DNA from: a virus
Virus record (IMG/VR): IMGVR_UViG_3300032278_000030
Span: 1 to 40,338 of that record
Length of the DNA stretch: 40,338 bases
Direction: 5' to 3' (one strand)
The position numbers and the translations under genes are program-made. The notes beneath the pieces are model-generated. The model did no database searches, was not told the origin of the DNA, and saw nothing but the letters and a program-made list of their open reading frames with translations. Below are positions 14,401 to 21,365 of the stretch, one piece after another. The first letter of the stretch is position 1. Every line of letters begins with the position of its first letter.

Positions 14401-16561
14401 GAATATGAGCGACATGGTTCTTGACATAGGGCGTGACCCCAAGATGCGCTTGAAGATCGAGGAGGTGGGTGATCGGATGGCGGCGTCAGGCAGAACCACC
14501 ATCGTCAACGGGCAGGAACTGACCGACCAGTTCAACGTCGCGATGACGATAACGGACACTTTGGCGGATGAATTCAGGATGACGGGAGGAAAGATAGGTC
14601 ACTTGCCTTGGTATCATCCACGCGCCGTGAAGTCGGACAAGGTGGACAAGTACAACAAGGTGATGGGCATAGAGAAGAAAAGCGTCATTGACGAGGCAGT
14701 GCGTGATTTCGAGAACGATGTTTTGGGGCGCAAGCTCGACATGAGCGTCAAGCTCGACAAGAAGATGCGGAAATCAGTCGCCAATGCCGCGACGAACGAC
14801 TTGGGAGCCGGGATGAGAGCGATTCACAAGCCGTCCAACGTCCAAGCCCGCAAGATGGCGCGGATCGAGGAAAAGGCTAGGCCGTTTTACGAGGGCGATC
14901 ATGCGAGTTTTATAGCGTACGTCAACGAGATGGTCTACTCAATAGAGAAAAACAAGTTGTTCGGGAGGGGAGCGAAGGCATCCGAATTGGCGAAGGGCAA
15001 GAGGTTGCCCACCGGCGCCGAGCGTGAACTGGATGATTCCATAGGCGGCATACTCACCTCTCTCCGCTACCCCGACAAGATGCTTCCGTCAGGAACGGTG
15101 ATAAGATACGCGGACGGCACGACGCGCACTCTTGTCGATGACGTGTTTTTCAAGAAATTTCAAGTGGGAAACGTCAAGCAATTGGCGAAGGGGGAGGAGA
15201 GAAGACTGGCCCAAGTCGCTGAGACGCGGGGCAAGATAACTCAACCTCAGGAGGACATGGTGATGCAGTTGTTCCAGCGGCGGTTCGCTGGCGGACGCCA
15301 GCCCATCGGCCCTTGGATACAGGCAGCGCGGGCAGCGACCCACGCCTTGACCATCGGGCAGTTCAGCAGCACGCTGGTGCAGACCAGTGATCTTGGACTC
15401 ATCGCGCATACCGAGGGTTTGCGCGCCGCCATGAAGATGGCGGGGGAGGGCAGCGAGCACGTCTTCAACAACGCCATGCGACACTTGACGAAGGGTAAAT
15501 TCAACAAGGCGCGTCCAGACAATTTGATTTATCTTCGTGAGCAGTTCGGGATAGGCAACTTGGCCATGGAGATGTTTGACGGGGGGAGACACGGCGGCTT
15601 TTCGGCAGGGGCGGAGAAAGCGACGAGGGGAATATTGAAGTACACGGGATTCACCACGTTCGACGGCATAATGAAGACCGCAAAGCTGAACGCCACGCTT
15701 TACAATATCCGAAAGGGAATTAAAACCCGCGTCACCGCAGGCGGGAAAACCATCCATGATGTGTCTCCTGAGATCAGGGCGCGTTTCGGGGAGGCGTTCG
15801 GCAAGGATTTCGACGACTTGGTGGAAGCTGTGGCGAAAAAGGATTGGAACAATTGGAACCTGAAGACCGCCGTGTTGATGGAGTTGGGCAAGATACAACC
15901 CGTCACTATGTCCAACATGCCAGCCGTCTACATAACGGCTGGTGGATTCGGCAGGTTCTGCTACACGCTGAAGACTTTCCAAATGACCTACGTAAACCAT
16001 TTGAGGCGATCCGTGGTGTCCAAGATATGGCATGGCACGAAAAAGCTGAAGAATCCAGCCACACGGAAAGAGGGGTTGAAGCAATGGAAGGAAGGCTCCG
16101 CGAACTTGGTTAAGTTGTTTGCCTATTTCGGCGGGATGACCGCAGGAGTCAACACTCTCACCGACTTCATAAACGGGCGGAGATTCGAACCATCCCGCGC
16201 GGGACTGGATGCGATATTGACGGCGTCAGGTTTTTCAAGATTCCAAATATATGATTATCTGCGGCGCGCCAATCCCGTTTACGGTGGGCGCGGGCGCGGG
16301 CCTGAACCTTTTTCCGCTGCCCTTCAGACCTTGGCGGTCACCGTCGCTCCCCCGTTGCTGGGTGTGGCGGAAACAATGCTTCAAGACGTGGTGCGCGTGA
16401 TCGACGGCGAAAGCTGGAAGAAAATAGAATCGGTCAAGTATCTGCCGTTCGCCGGAAAAATCATTCACGGCAGGTTTGGCGCTGGCGATTTACGCGATAG
16501 GGAGGCCGAGCGGAAAGCCGCCAAGAAATCAGGCGGGAGCAAGATGCCAGTTCTTCATTGA
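11471..16561 (+). CDS. Giant virion protein, internal/ejection protein (gp16-like position)
   Basis: Encodes 1696 residues, by far the largest product, starting at an ATGA overlap and closing the + strand virion operon. It is mostly helical, with several charged coils (residues about 480-570 and 590-680), short low-complexity linkers, and an aromatic C-terminal third (WIQAARAATHALTIGQF, ILKYTGFTTFDGIMKTAKL, YFGGMTAGVNTLTDFINGR) with membrane-interacting hydrophobic helices. T7-like phages place their largest internal protein here, where it extends the tail into the envelope during ejection. I see no lytic transglycosylase motif. The C-terminal style is shared with large polyvalent phage proteins. 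Confidence 0.65.
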   Translation: MSPENDLMPFPKEEKDPFSKGDDFGESPPQDFRTGAPYPVMPRKRVEKYPSRKLSEADLKRLARNWGVDVETTRRELEKMKEWQMVPVEPTPLKPKEVIRKHLEDTVGLGGFDAYRALMKTKSEVMRSTLKSSKKLKRAYVLGSQKTRDEIRRKIEERVNEKYDNLFKEYAPGGGVVTAATLARYEGELPPHLLREAMWQKQNAPKVPLRDHGTELYFQAIINKEMGWDELEDNDFLNLAEMYVDRHPLYRKSEEFKAISSRAAEMRKKMAMELSAKGTELQPMGRLTHDLTSPTWMAIAEAAREALPIPVTDEEQSIRDTARVLYQLEGEDFGTAKVVGLMSGVVGVYGNAYRQLAKKGLTSIIGEGAKQKAKSFAALAAVEVGVDRIYNPEGHSIINMIFNEGEPNRLLSMAESIAIGTIFNLGFDAVRGMKGMKRSEVAGYLENKLPYSKNELLKIDPKNPPPGWHRTFEPPKVSKEVAEKVTALTKRSGALEEEIHQFALKIHKRADERWFRKEGLTREHIREKYLWTKPTNKQMARMTSLTEELKDVQNQIKSLVRTPDEAAAMERTVGRAWEKARGVAKTEPLRLEAKEQLRLPVRGAVSEAERLSRAIEDNAARHEFLKNRAVELRVQAREFINAGRKEEGLALAAKGSALDAERMAIEPSSLTPLGLRGARREEVVRGARGVEDAGRAGEAIPLKRTMQDTVDDVVAGQERHKNKLAHQEKSLGAVADVATDGVTGFKPLIDDIPEEVMAAMRKEIARISPTRIAKPTEVLEQLQLKDAAKLRRVLHNAQNELKTSNERIALAKAAAEQTEAAVTTPTKGGLRVDPWTQQGIADIATREMFTYPAVAKELAIRAGFGHATGTLAEDEGYGYWSGWMFGFSQFNPRFLNIRGMKSLGIQTPPIRQGKVDAVLEQIMTAVEKIHPRPAMRLMKYETKVGSIPIVLGEQGGKYYKSLDEAMERGVISEAERKNMSDMVLDIGRDPKMRLKIEEVGDRMAASGRTTIVNGQELTDQFNVAMTITDTLADEFRMTGGKIGHLPWYHPRAVKSDKVDKYNKVMGIEKKSVIDEAVRDFENDVLGRKLDMSVKLDKKMRKSVANAATNDLGAGMRAIHKPSNVQARKMARIEEKARPFYEGDHASFIAYVNEMVYSIEKNKLFGRGAKASELAKGKRLPTGAERELDDSIGGILTSLRYPDKMLPSGTVIRYADGTTRTLVDDVFFKKFQVGNVKQLAKGEERRLAQVAETRGKITQPQEDMVMQLFQRRFAGGRQPIGPWIQAARAATHALTIGQFSSTLVQTSDLGLIAHTEGLRAAMKMAGEGSEHVFNNAMRHLTKGKFNKARPDNLIYLREQFGIGNLAMEMFDGGRHGGFSAGAEKATRGILKYTGFTTFDGIMKTAKLNATLYNIRKGIKTRVTAGGKTIHDVSPEIRARFGEAFGKDFDDLVEAVAKKDWNNWNLKTAVLMELGKIQPVTMSNMPAVYITAGGFGRFCYTLKTFQMTYVNHLRRSVVSKIWHGTKKLKNPATRKEGLKQWKEGSANLVKLFAYFGGMTAGVNTLTDFINGRRFEPSRAGLDAILTASGFSRFQIYDYLRRANPVYGGRGRGPEPFSAALQTLAVTVAPPLLGVAETMLQDVVRVIDGESWKKIESVKYLPFAGKIIHGRFGAGDLRDREAERKAAKKSGGSKMPVLH

Positions 16562-16612
16562 CGTGCCGCCGAGTCGGTGCTTGTTTGATCGAGTTATCAT
16601 TCATCTCTCTTC

Positions 16613-16655
16613 GGGCGGCGGGCAGAACTTCGGTTTCCTCGCCGCCCTCTTTTTT
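16613..16655 (+). terminator. Intrinsic terminator of the virion operon
   Basis: GGGCGGCG (16613-16620) pairs with CGCCGCCC (16640-16647). The loop holds a smaller C(TTCG)G hairpin, and the right arm is followed by TCTTTTTTCT. This is a textbook Rho-independent terminator for + strand transcription. It lies between the virion operon and the convergent - strand operon. On the - strand it lacks a T tract. Confidence 0.9.
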
Positions 16656-16663
16656 CTCAAGCA

Positions 16664-17626
16664 TCATGTCATCAGTCGGATGAACTCGTAGGCGACTTGG
16701 GGCACGATTGCGTTCCCAAGTCCCTTGAGTCTGTCCACCCGATTGGGTATCCCATGAGCCACTCGACCCACGTCGGGTTCAGGGAGCCACCGACTACTGA
16801 CGGGAGGTCTATCGCTTCCCCCTTGTACGCCCGCCCCGATGCTCCCTTCCAATCCCGAGTGCAGGGAGTCGGAAGCAACTTCACTTGATCCGCCGTCCTT
16901 GGGTCGGGGATTTTTCCCGCTAACGTCAGGGTCGCGATTCTCCTTAAAATTCTCCCCCCTTTGTCCACTTTTGCCAAGGACTTGAAGTTGGTTCCCCCAT
17001 CTACATGCTCCATCGCCGTCGGCGTGGGCCACATCTTCGGATGGACTACCTGTTCCCTTAGGTTGGCGCATCCTCCTTTGTTTGCCTTGTCTGACCTTTC
17101 TTCCGGTTTCCTCACATCCGTCCTGTGATCCATCGTGTTCGGCGTTGCCCACAATCCAGATGCGGTCTCTTCTGTGCGGGGCATCGACGGCGCAAGCCGG
17201 TACAATGAACGTTTGGACGGCGTATCCCATGCCTTCCAAGTCAGAAAGCACGTTGTCGATGCCCATCGTGACGAGACCAGCAACGTTCTCGCCAAGTACC
17301 CAAGTGGGTCTTGCCTCGTCAATAACGCGAGCCATTTGCGGCCAGAGCGCGCGGTCATCCTCCTCGCCTCGTCGCTTCCCGGCTGTACTGAATGGTTGGC
17401 AAGGAAATCCACCTGTGAGGAGGGTGACTCCCTCATGGTCTCTTCCGTCGAGGTCGTGGACGTCGTCGGTGATGGGGACGTCTGGCCAGTGTCGTTCGAG
17501 GACTCCTTGGCAGAATCTGTCCTGCTCGCAGAAGGCGATTGTTCTGTATCCTGCCCATCTGGCGGCGAGGGCAAATCCCCCAATGCCGCTAAAAAGGTCG
17601 AGGTGCGTTCCTGTTTCTTCATTCAC
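16664..17626 (-). CDS. dcm: DNA (cytosine-5) methyltransferase
   Basis: Encodes 320 residues from GTG at 17626, six bases after AAGGAG. It transfers a methyl group from S-adenosylmethionine to C5 of cytosine in a recognition sequence. Visible motifs are I (DLFSGIGGF, residues 10-18), IV with the catalytic Cys (GGFPCQPFS, Cys76), VI (ENV, 113-115), VIII (RRDRIWIV) and X (GLGNAIVPQVAYEF). The recognition region (residues about 160-285) is hydrophilic and low in complexity, with three related segments (GNAEHDG, VAHADGDG, VASDSLHSG). The whole gene is also open in the +1 frame. It could protect phage DNA from host restriction. It is the last gene of the - strand operon. Confidence 0.93.
   Translation of the reverse strand: MNEETGTHLDLFSGIGGFALAARWAGYRTIAFCEQDRFCQGVLERHWPDVPITDDVHDLDGRDHEGVTLLTGGFPCQPFSTAGKRRGEEDDRALWPQMARVIDEARPTWVLGENVAGLVTMGIDNVLSDLEGMGYAVQTFIVPACAVDAPHRRDRIWIVGNAEHDGSQDGCEETGRKVRQGKQRRMRQPKGTGSPSEDVAHADGDGACRWGNQLQVLGKSGQRGENFKENRDPDVSGKNPRPKDGGSSEVASDSLHSGLEGSIGAGVQGGSDRPPVSSRWLPEPDVGRVAHGIPNRVDRLKGLGNAIVPQVAYEFIRLMT
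16672..17622 (-). CDS. Overprinted protein inside the methyltransferase gene
   Basis: A 316-residue frame lies wholly inside dcm, shifted by one base. ATG at 17622 is ten bases after the same AAGGAG. It has a Ser/Thr/Pro-rich N-terminus, then RSGRKWLALLTRQDPLGYL, CFLTWKAWDTPSKRSLYRL and SLNPTWVEWLMGYPIGWTD. Three repeats, LWATPNTMDH, MWPTPTAMEH and LLPTPCTRDW, are encoded by the same bases as the three related segments of the methyltransferase recognition region. From memory, LLPTP and NPxWVEWLMGxPxGWTD segments recur in phage proteins annotated beside or within cytosine methyltransferases. That suggests genuine dual coding, but it needs a codon-level test. Function unknown. Confidence 0.5.
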   Translation of the reverse strand: MKKQERTSTFLAALGDLPSPPDGQDTEQSPSASRTDSAKESSNDTGQTSPSPTTSTTSTEETMRESPSSQVDFLANHSVQPGSDEARRMTARSGRKWLALLTRQDPLGYLARTLLVSSRWASTTCFLTWKAWDTPSKRSLYRLAPSMPRTEETASGLWATPNTMDHRTDVRKPEERSDKANKGGCANLREQVVHPKMWPTPTAMEHVDGGTNFKSLAKVDKGGRILRRIATLTLAGKIPDPRTADQVKLLPTPCTRDWKGASGRAYKGEAIDLPSVVGGSLNPTWVEWLMGYPIGWTDSRDLGTQSCPKSPTSSSD

Positions 17627-17703
17627 TTGTGTCTCCTTGTGTTGTTGTTATCATATCCCTGCCTTAAAAGCCTCGCAATCCACGACATAGGGTCAACCCC
17701 TCG

Positions 17704-19035
17704 TCAGTCAGCGAAAGGACTCCTATAGGGCTTCTTGACCTCCGAGTGTGGCTTGTTGAAGGTCTGCGTGTTCCTGTCGAATCTCAAGCTGCTCACTCCG
17801 GTGTGACCGAACCTGTTCTTCGAGAGGATGAGGGTGATCCTCTCCTTGTCCTCCTTGTCGGGTTGATGGAGGAACACCACGGCGTCCGCGTCCTGCTCAA
17901 GCGCCCCGCTCTCACGGAGGTCGGACAATCTGGGTTCCCGCGAAGTCTGCTCCACCGACCTGTTCAACTGGGACAGCAGGAGCACGGGGCACTTCAGTTC
18001 CTCCGCCAACAGCTTGCCGTCCTTGCTGATGCCAGCAATCTGCTGCTCCCTTGGAATCCTTGGGTCGGAGGGAGAAACCAGACCGCAGTAGTCTATCACC
18101 ACAAGGCCCAACTCCTTCACCCTTCTCGCCTTCGCCCTGCACAACGCCATCGAGACGCCCCCATTGTCGTCCAGCTTCAGCTTGCCCGAACGCAACGTCT
18201 TCCTCGCTTCCTCCACCGCCACGTGCTGGAGGTTGTCGATGCTTCCGCTCTCGATCAGGTGGACGGGCACTCCGCTGACGTGGGAGATCAGCCGCTTGCC
18301 CAAGCTCCCCGCGTTCATCTCAAGACTCTGGAAGTACACGCTCGTGTCCACCATCATGCCAGCCGCTATCTGGAGGGCAAGGGCAGTCTTCCCCGTGGAC
18401 GGACGAGCGGCCAGCACGGTGAGGGTGCCGTTCCGCAGCCCTCCCCCCAGCATCCTGTCCAAGTCGCCAAGTCCCGTGGGGCGTCCGTTCCTCCCGCCTT
18501 GTTCGCGGGCTTCGAGGAAGTCAGCCCAAGCCGCCTCCTCCACTGCGGCGCCGTCCTTCAGTCCGTTCGACTGGGCGTTCAACCCGAACAGCGTCTTGTC
18601 GGCTCCCTCCACCAAGTCGCCCGAAGGCTCCCTCATCGCCACCCTGTCCAGCAGGGACAACGCGAGGGACTGCACCCTCCTCAGACGCTCCACCTCTCTG
18701 GCGGCTCCGGCGAACTGGTGGACGTGACCCGCCGTGTCGCATGCGTTGAACACGTTCCACAAGTTGTCCTTGCCCAAGTCCTCCACGCGCCGTCCCAGAC
18801 GCTGGAGAACCGACACCTCGTCCACTTCCTCCTTCGCCTTGTCCAGCGCCACCATCGCCGCCCAAATCTCCGCATGAAGCGGATCGAGGAAGGTCTTCGC
18901 GGTCACTCCCTCGTCGAGAGCAACCGCTATGACGTCCCCCTTGACCAAGCAACTCAGCAGTCCGCGCTCTGCGTCGTGATCCTTCGGCCTGTCTGGTGGA
19001 GCTATCACTTCTCGTCCCCGTAGAAGTGGTGGCAC
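17704..19035 (-). CDS. dnaB: DnaB-type replicative DNA helicase
   Basis: Encodes 443 residues. The protein unwinds DNA at the fork as a hexamer using ATP. An N-terminal DnaB domain (ERGLLSCLVKGD onward, residues about 20-130) is followed by a RecA-type motor with Walker A (AARPSTGKTAL, about 209-219), Walker B (LVVIDYCGL, about 311-319), LLLSQLNRSVE, and a final motif LRESGALEQDADAVVFLHQ. No primase domain is fused. GTG at 19035 has AAGGA nine bases upstream and is used here. GTG at 19008, overlapping the upstream stop as GTGA, is a good alternative. It would work with the initiator-like protein at 19309-19902. Confidence 0.93.
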   Translation of the reverse strand: MPPLLRGREVIAPPDRPKDHDAERGLLSCLVKGDVIAVALDEGVTAKTFLDPLHAEIWAAMVALDKAKEEVDEVSVLQRLGRRVEDLGKDNLWNVFNACDTAGHVHQFAGAAREVERLRRVQSLALSLLDRVAMREPSGDLVEGADKTLFGLNAQSNGLKDGAAVEEAAWADFLEAREQGGRNGRPTGLGDLDRMLGGGLRNGTLTVLAARPSTGKTALALQIAAGMMVDTSVYFQSLEMNAGSLGKRLISHVSGVPVHLIESGSIDNLQHVAVEEARKTLRSGKLKLDDNGGVSMALCRAKARRVKELGLVVIDYCGLVSPSDPRIPREQQIAGISKDGKLLAEELKCPVLLLSQLNRSVEQTSREPRLSDLRESGALEQDADAVVFLHQPDKEDKERITLILSKNRFGHTGVSSLRFDRNTQTFNKPHSEVKKPYRSPFAD

Positions 19036-19280
19036 GTGACGTCGTCCTTGTGGCGGTCACCCACCTTGGATTGAGCGGCCCGCACCAATGCATACCTGTA
19101 GTCTTCGGAGGCGCGGTTGATGTCCAAGAAGACGTGAATCGCCATTTCCGCGACGTCCATCTCGTAGTCGAAAAACGAAGCATGGAATTTCTTACACGCC
19201 TCGCCGCACTTGATCAGCACCTCATGCAGATTGTTCGCATCCTTTGTTATCTCTGTCTTGTTCTTCTTTCTGTCCTTCAT
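19005..19280 (-). CDS. Small helical protein upstream of DnaB
   Basis: Encodes 91 residues with a clear site (AAGGA, seven bases before ATG). It starts very basic (MKDRKKNKTEITKDANN), continues as amphipathic helices (NLHEVLIKCGEACKKFHASF, AEMAIHVFLDINRASEDYRYA) and ends in DDVTCHHFYGDEK. Its 3' end overlaps the helicase start, implying coupled translation. No known fold is recognised. Its position between an initiator-like gene and dnaB could make it a loader accessory, but that is only context. Confidence 0.7.
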   Translation of the reverse strand: MKDRKKNKTEITKDANNLHEVLIKCGEACKKFHASFFDYEMDVAEMAIHVFLDINRASEDYRYALVRAAQSKVGDRHKDDVTCHHFYGDEK

Positions 19281-19308
19281 CTCTCTATCCTTTCCTTTGT
19301 GTTTTCGT

Positions 19309-19902
19309 TTAGGTCAAGTCCACGTCGTAGTGGTTCTTGTTCAGCAAATCCTCCGGCGAGACAACCTCGTCATGGAAGCCGAATGCGTCGAGCCAGTTGC
19401 TCACGTGCTTGACGTAGCGTATGCCCTCGTATCCCTCTCCTTTAGAAGCCTTGAAGTATGCGACGTAGCGATCAGCTACGTCAGCGGGCGTCAGCCCGCT
19501 CTTGAGCATTTCATTGCCTACCTTCCTTGAGTTCCATTTCTTCTTCGCCTCTTCCCTTGTTCCTCTCTTGAACTGCTTTGGAATGGAATACCAGAAATCA
19601 GAGAAGGTGTCTGTCTTTGCATTTTCTTCTTTGCTCTCTTCATTGCTGGTAGCACTTACTCTTCGGGTACTAGTCGTACCCTCATCGTAAGTACTACGCT
19701 TATTGTTTAATTGTACACTAGCGAAGCTAGTCGCGCCTACGCGAGGCTCGTCGCTCCAGACACCCATGCTCTTGGCCCCTTTGACAACCAGTCCAATTAT
19801 GGCTACTTGGCGTGAGCAGGAGGTTTCCGTCATCCATTGCTCAACGGCTTGATTCACTTGGGCTGTGAACTTCACGCTGACTGATTTTCTTTCATCCCTC
19901 AT
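19309..19902 (-). CDS. Putative replication initiator/helicase loader with N-terminal ribbon-helix-helix
   Basis: Encodes 197 residues. ATG at 19902 overlaps the upstream gene and follows GAGGAGG by nine bases; earlier in-frame ATGs at 19962 and 19923 are less likely. Residues about 5-45 (SVSVKFTAQVNQAVEQWM, then SRQVAIIGLVVKGAKSMG) look like a ribbon-helix-helix DNA-binding unit. A Ser/Thr/Glu linker follows. The C-terminal block (DFWYSIPKQFKRGTREEAKK through YVKHVSNWLDAF) matches the FW...P...A..W...Y...WL pattern of phage replication initiators and DnaD/DnaT-like loaders. It probably recruits DnaB. The RHH call is less certain than the C-terminal one. Confidence 0.6.
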   Translation of the reverse strand: MRDERKSVSVKFTAQVNQAVEQWMTETSCSRQVAIIGLVVKGAKSMGVWSDEPRVGATSFASVQLNNKRSTYDEGTTSTRRVSATSNEESKEENAKTDTFSDFWYSIPKQFKRGTREEAKKKWNSRKVGNEMLKSGLTPADVADRYVAYFKASKGEGYEGIRYVKHVSNWLDAFGFHDEVVSPEDLLNKNHYDVDLT

Positions 19903-20089
19903 GGCTGATTTCCTCCTCTTCATCGTCCGCCGCAGCGGCGTTGTTGAGCAGGGCGGCTTCACGCTCCAGACGATCCCGTCTCAAGTCGTCCATAATCTTC
20001 TTCTCCTGATCTCTCACGAAATCCGATTCCCACGGTTTGTCTCTGAGGTACCAGAGGTCAAGTATCATATCTTCCACGTCTTCACTCAT
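19892..20089 (-). CDS. Small acidic early protein
   Basis: Encodes 65 residues. Two in-frame ATGs exist; the second (20089) sits eight bases after AAGGAG, whereas the first is only two bases away, so 20089 is chosen. The sequence is helical and charged, with a C-terminal acidic tail (NNAAAADDEEEEISHEG). It overlaps the downstream initiator-like gene by 11 bases, and its tail-coding bases supply that gene's GAGGAGG site. No family recognised. Confidence 0.65.
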   Translation of the reverse strand: MSEDVEDMILDLWYLRDKPWESDFVRDQEKKIMDDLRRDRLEREAALLNNAAAADDEEEEISHEG

Positions 20090-20112
20090 TGTCATCTCTC
20101 CTTTTTTTATGG

Positions 20113-20214
20113 TTATTGGGACAGTCTCTCAACTATCCAAAAGCATATGCCTGTCCATGAGTCGAGTTGCCACAGCAACAGGCACATGGCGAACAGCAGA
20201 CGCCATTCATTCAT
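20113..20214 (-). CDS. 33-residue hydrophobic protein
   Basis: ATG at 20214 overlaps the upstream stop as ATGA, the same coupling used by neighbouring early genes. The product starts MNEWRLLFAMCLLLWQLDSW and continues TGICFWIVERLSQ, giving one or two short hydrophobic segments likely to enter the membrane. AAAGGA lies a few bases upstream. It fills the gap between two accepted genes. A chance frame cannot be excluded at this length. Confidence 0.4.
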   Translation of the reverse strand: MNEWRLLFAMCLLLWQLDSWTGICFWIVERLSQ

Positions 20215-20411
20215 CTTCCTTTCTGTTTTTCGTATTCCCGGATATCTTGTCGAAGTGCGTACAAGTCACCCAGATCGACTTCCCTGCACTTGCAGGCAGG
20301 TTCGTCCTCGTCGGCCCACTCCTCCCCGCACTTGGGGCATCTCACCCATCCGCGCGGGGCTTTGTCGGCCCAGAGATCGCCCTCGTCGTGAGCGGTTGGT
20401 TCTTCAGTCAT
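20211..20411 (-). CDS. Small zinc-ribbon-like protein
   Basis: Encodes 66 residues from ATG at 20411, six bases after AAGGAG. The centre carries CPKCGEEW and, 12 residues after the second Cys, CKC, a plausible Cys4 zinc site of ribbon type. A helix (LGDLYALRQDIREYEKQKG) follows. The gene overlaps its upstream neighbour by eight bases. Small zinc proteins are common in phage early operons, acting as nucleic-acid or protein binders. The target is unknown. Confidence 0.65.
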   Translation of the reverse strand: MTEEPTAHDEGDLWADKAPRGWVRCPKCGEEWADEDEPACKCREVDLGDLYALRQDIREYEKQKGR

Positions 20412-20622
20412 CCTTCTCTCCTTTCCTTAGTTTGAACTCGATGTGTTTGCAGGCTTCCTTGTAGGCTCCCTCCAAGTCCCTGAAGTACCCTTGGTATCCG
20501 TCACCCTTGACTATCCACTTGTCCAACTTGTGGTCAAGGGTGCACGTCGCCTTCCTACCTGTCGGCACGTGGGTCAGCGTTATGCTGTATCCCTTGCTGG
20601 TCACTTTGATATCGTCTTCCAT
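20404..20622 (-). CDS. Small early protein, unknown role
   Basis: Encodes 72 residues. It begins ten bases downstream of the preceding stop, with only a weak GAGG site, and overlaps the zinc-ribbon gene by eight bases. Two predicted beta hairpins (YSITLTHVPTGRKATCTL, DKWIVKGDGYQGYF) lead into a helix (LEGAYKEACKHIEFKLRKG). This beta-beta-alpha layout resembles small double-stranded-RNA- or protein-binding folds, but no signature residues confirm it. Confidence 0.65.
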   Translation of the reverse strand: MEDDIKVTSKGYSITLTHVPTGRKATCTLDHKLDKWIVKGDGYQGYFRDLEGAYKEACKHIEFKLRKGEKDD

Positions 20623-20631
20623 GCCGATGCC

Positions 20632-21138
20632 TCATCCAGCGAGCGTCTTGATCGTCTTGACCACCATCTCGATGGACGGGAGCTTCCGTTTGCGGAGAAG
20701 CGCCTTGCCCGTCATCCCGATGCAAGCCGCCTTGTTCTCCCAATGGTCGAGGCCAGCTACTTGGGTTTCGGTGAGTCCCTCTCTAGGCACCTTGGCGAGC
20801 ACGGCGGAGCGCATGAGGGAGTCGTTCGCCTTGCGGTGTTCCTTTCCTCTGACGAGGTCAGCCATCTCCTCCCGCAGGAGGAGTCGGAAGCCCACCTGTC
20901 CCATGCCCCGTTCAGTGGGGAAGAATCCCTCCTTCTGGATCAGGCTCTTGAGAGCGAACCACTCGTTGAGGAACGCCCATTCGGCTCGCCTGTTCTCCTC
21001 GATGCCCAGCAGTTCGCAGACTTCCAGCCACTTGAACTGGGCGCCGTACTCCAGCCGATTCTCCAGTTGCTCGAAGGCGTGTTTGTGAGGTGGCCACGTC
21101 GAGGTGTCCCTTCCGTTGCTTGAGTTGTCCTTGCTCAT
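20632..21138 (-). CDS. Early protein of 168 residues, unknown family
   Basis: ATG at 21138 overlaps the preceding stop (ATGA) and follows GAGGTG. The longer upstream frame reads through the duplicated gene in the wrong frame and is rejected. The product is helical with Trp/Leu-rich segments (AQFKWLEVCELLGIEENRRAEW, GFRLLLREEMADLVRGK) and a basic C-terminus (KALLRKRKLPSIEMVVKTIK). There is no membrane or enzyme motif. It lies between the duplicated pair and the small replication-side genes. It could bind DNA, judging by charge, but that is a guess. Confidence 0.65.
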   Translation of the reverse strand: MSKDNSSNGRDTSTWPPHKHAFEQLENRLEYGAQFKWLEVCELLGIEENRRAEWAFLNEWFALKSLIQKEGFFPTERGMGQVGFRLLLREEMADLVRGKEHRKANDSLMRSAVLAKVPREGLTETQVAGLDHWENKAACIGMTGKALLRKRKLPSIEMVVKTIKTLAG

Positions 21139-21365
21139 GATTTCACCTCTTCCATTGATTCCACGACGAAGCGTCCGAAGTTGCCAGACACCTTCGGGGC
21201 GCCGGGACGCCAGTCTCCCAAGCCGACGCGCTGTCCAGCAACCTCCGCTATCCGCCTGAAGGTGTCTTTGTCTATCAGGTCGGGATCGAGCTTGATTGGT
21301 ATTTTGCATTTCCAGCCAATTGGAATAAGAGGTCTGGTGCGCGAAACTCTGGTTGGATTGCTCAT
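21135..21365 (-). CDS. Truncated paralogue of the next gene
   Basis: Encodes 76 residues from ATG at 21365, overlapping the preceding stop as TGATG. Almost the whole product aligns with the C-terminal 70 residues of the 201-residue protein at 21365-21970. Shared blocks are RTRPLI, LDPD(L/M)ID(K/R)DTF, IA(E/D)(V/I)AG and GDWRPGAPKV followed by GNFGRFVVES. It is a tandem partial duplication that has kept an open frame, a start and coupling while diverging by many conservative changes. It may form a heteromer with, or regulate, the full-length copy. No function is known for the shared domain. Confidence 0.7.
   Translation of the reverse strand: MSNPTRVSRTRPLIPIGWKCKIPIKLDPDLIDKDTFRRIAEVAGQRVGLGDWRPGAPKVSGNFGRFVVESMEEVKS

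Noticed and set aside
17746-19023. 425-codon frame antisense to dnaB
   Set aside because: It is opposite a gene with complete helicase motifs; composition is Arg/His/Pro-rich and no ribosome site is present.
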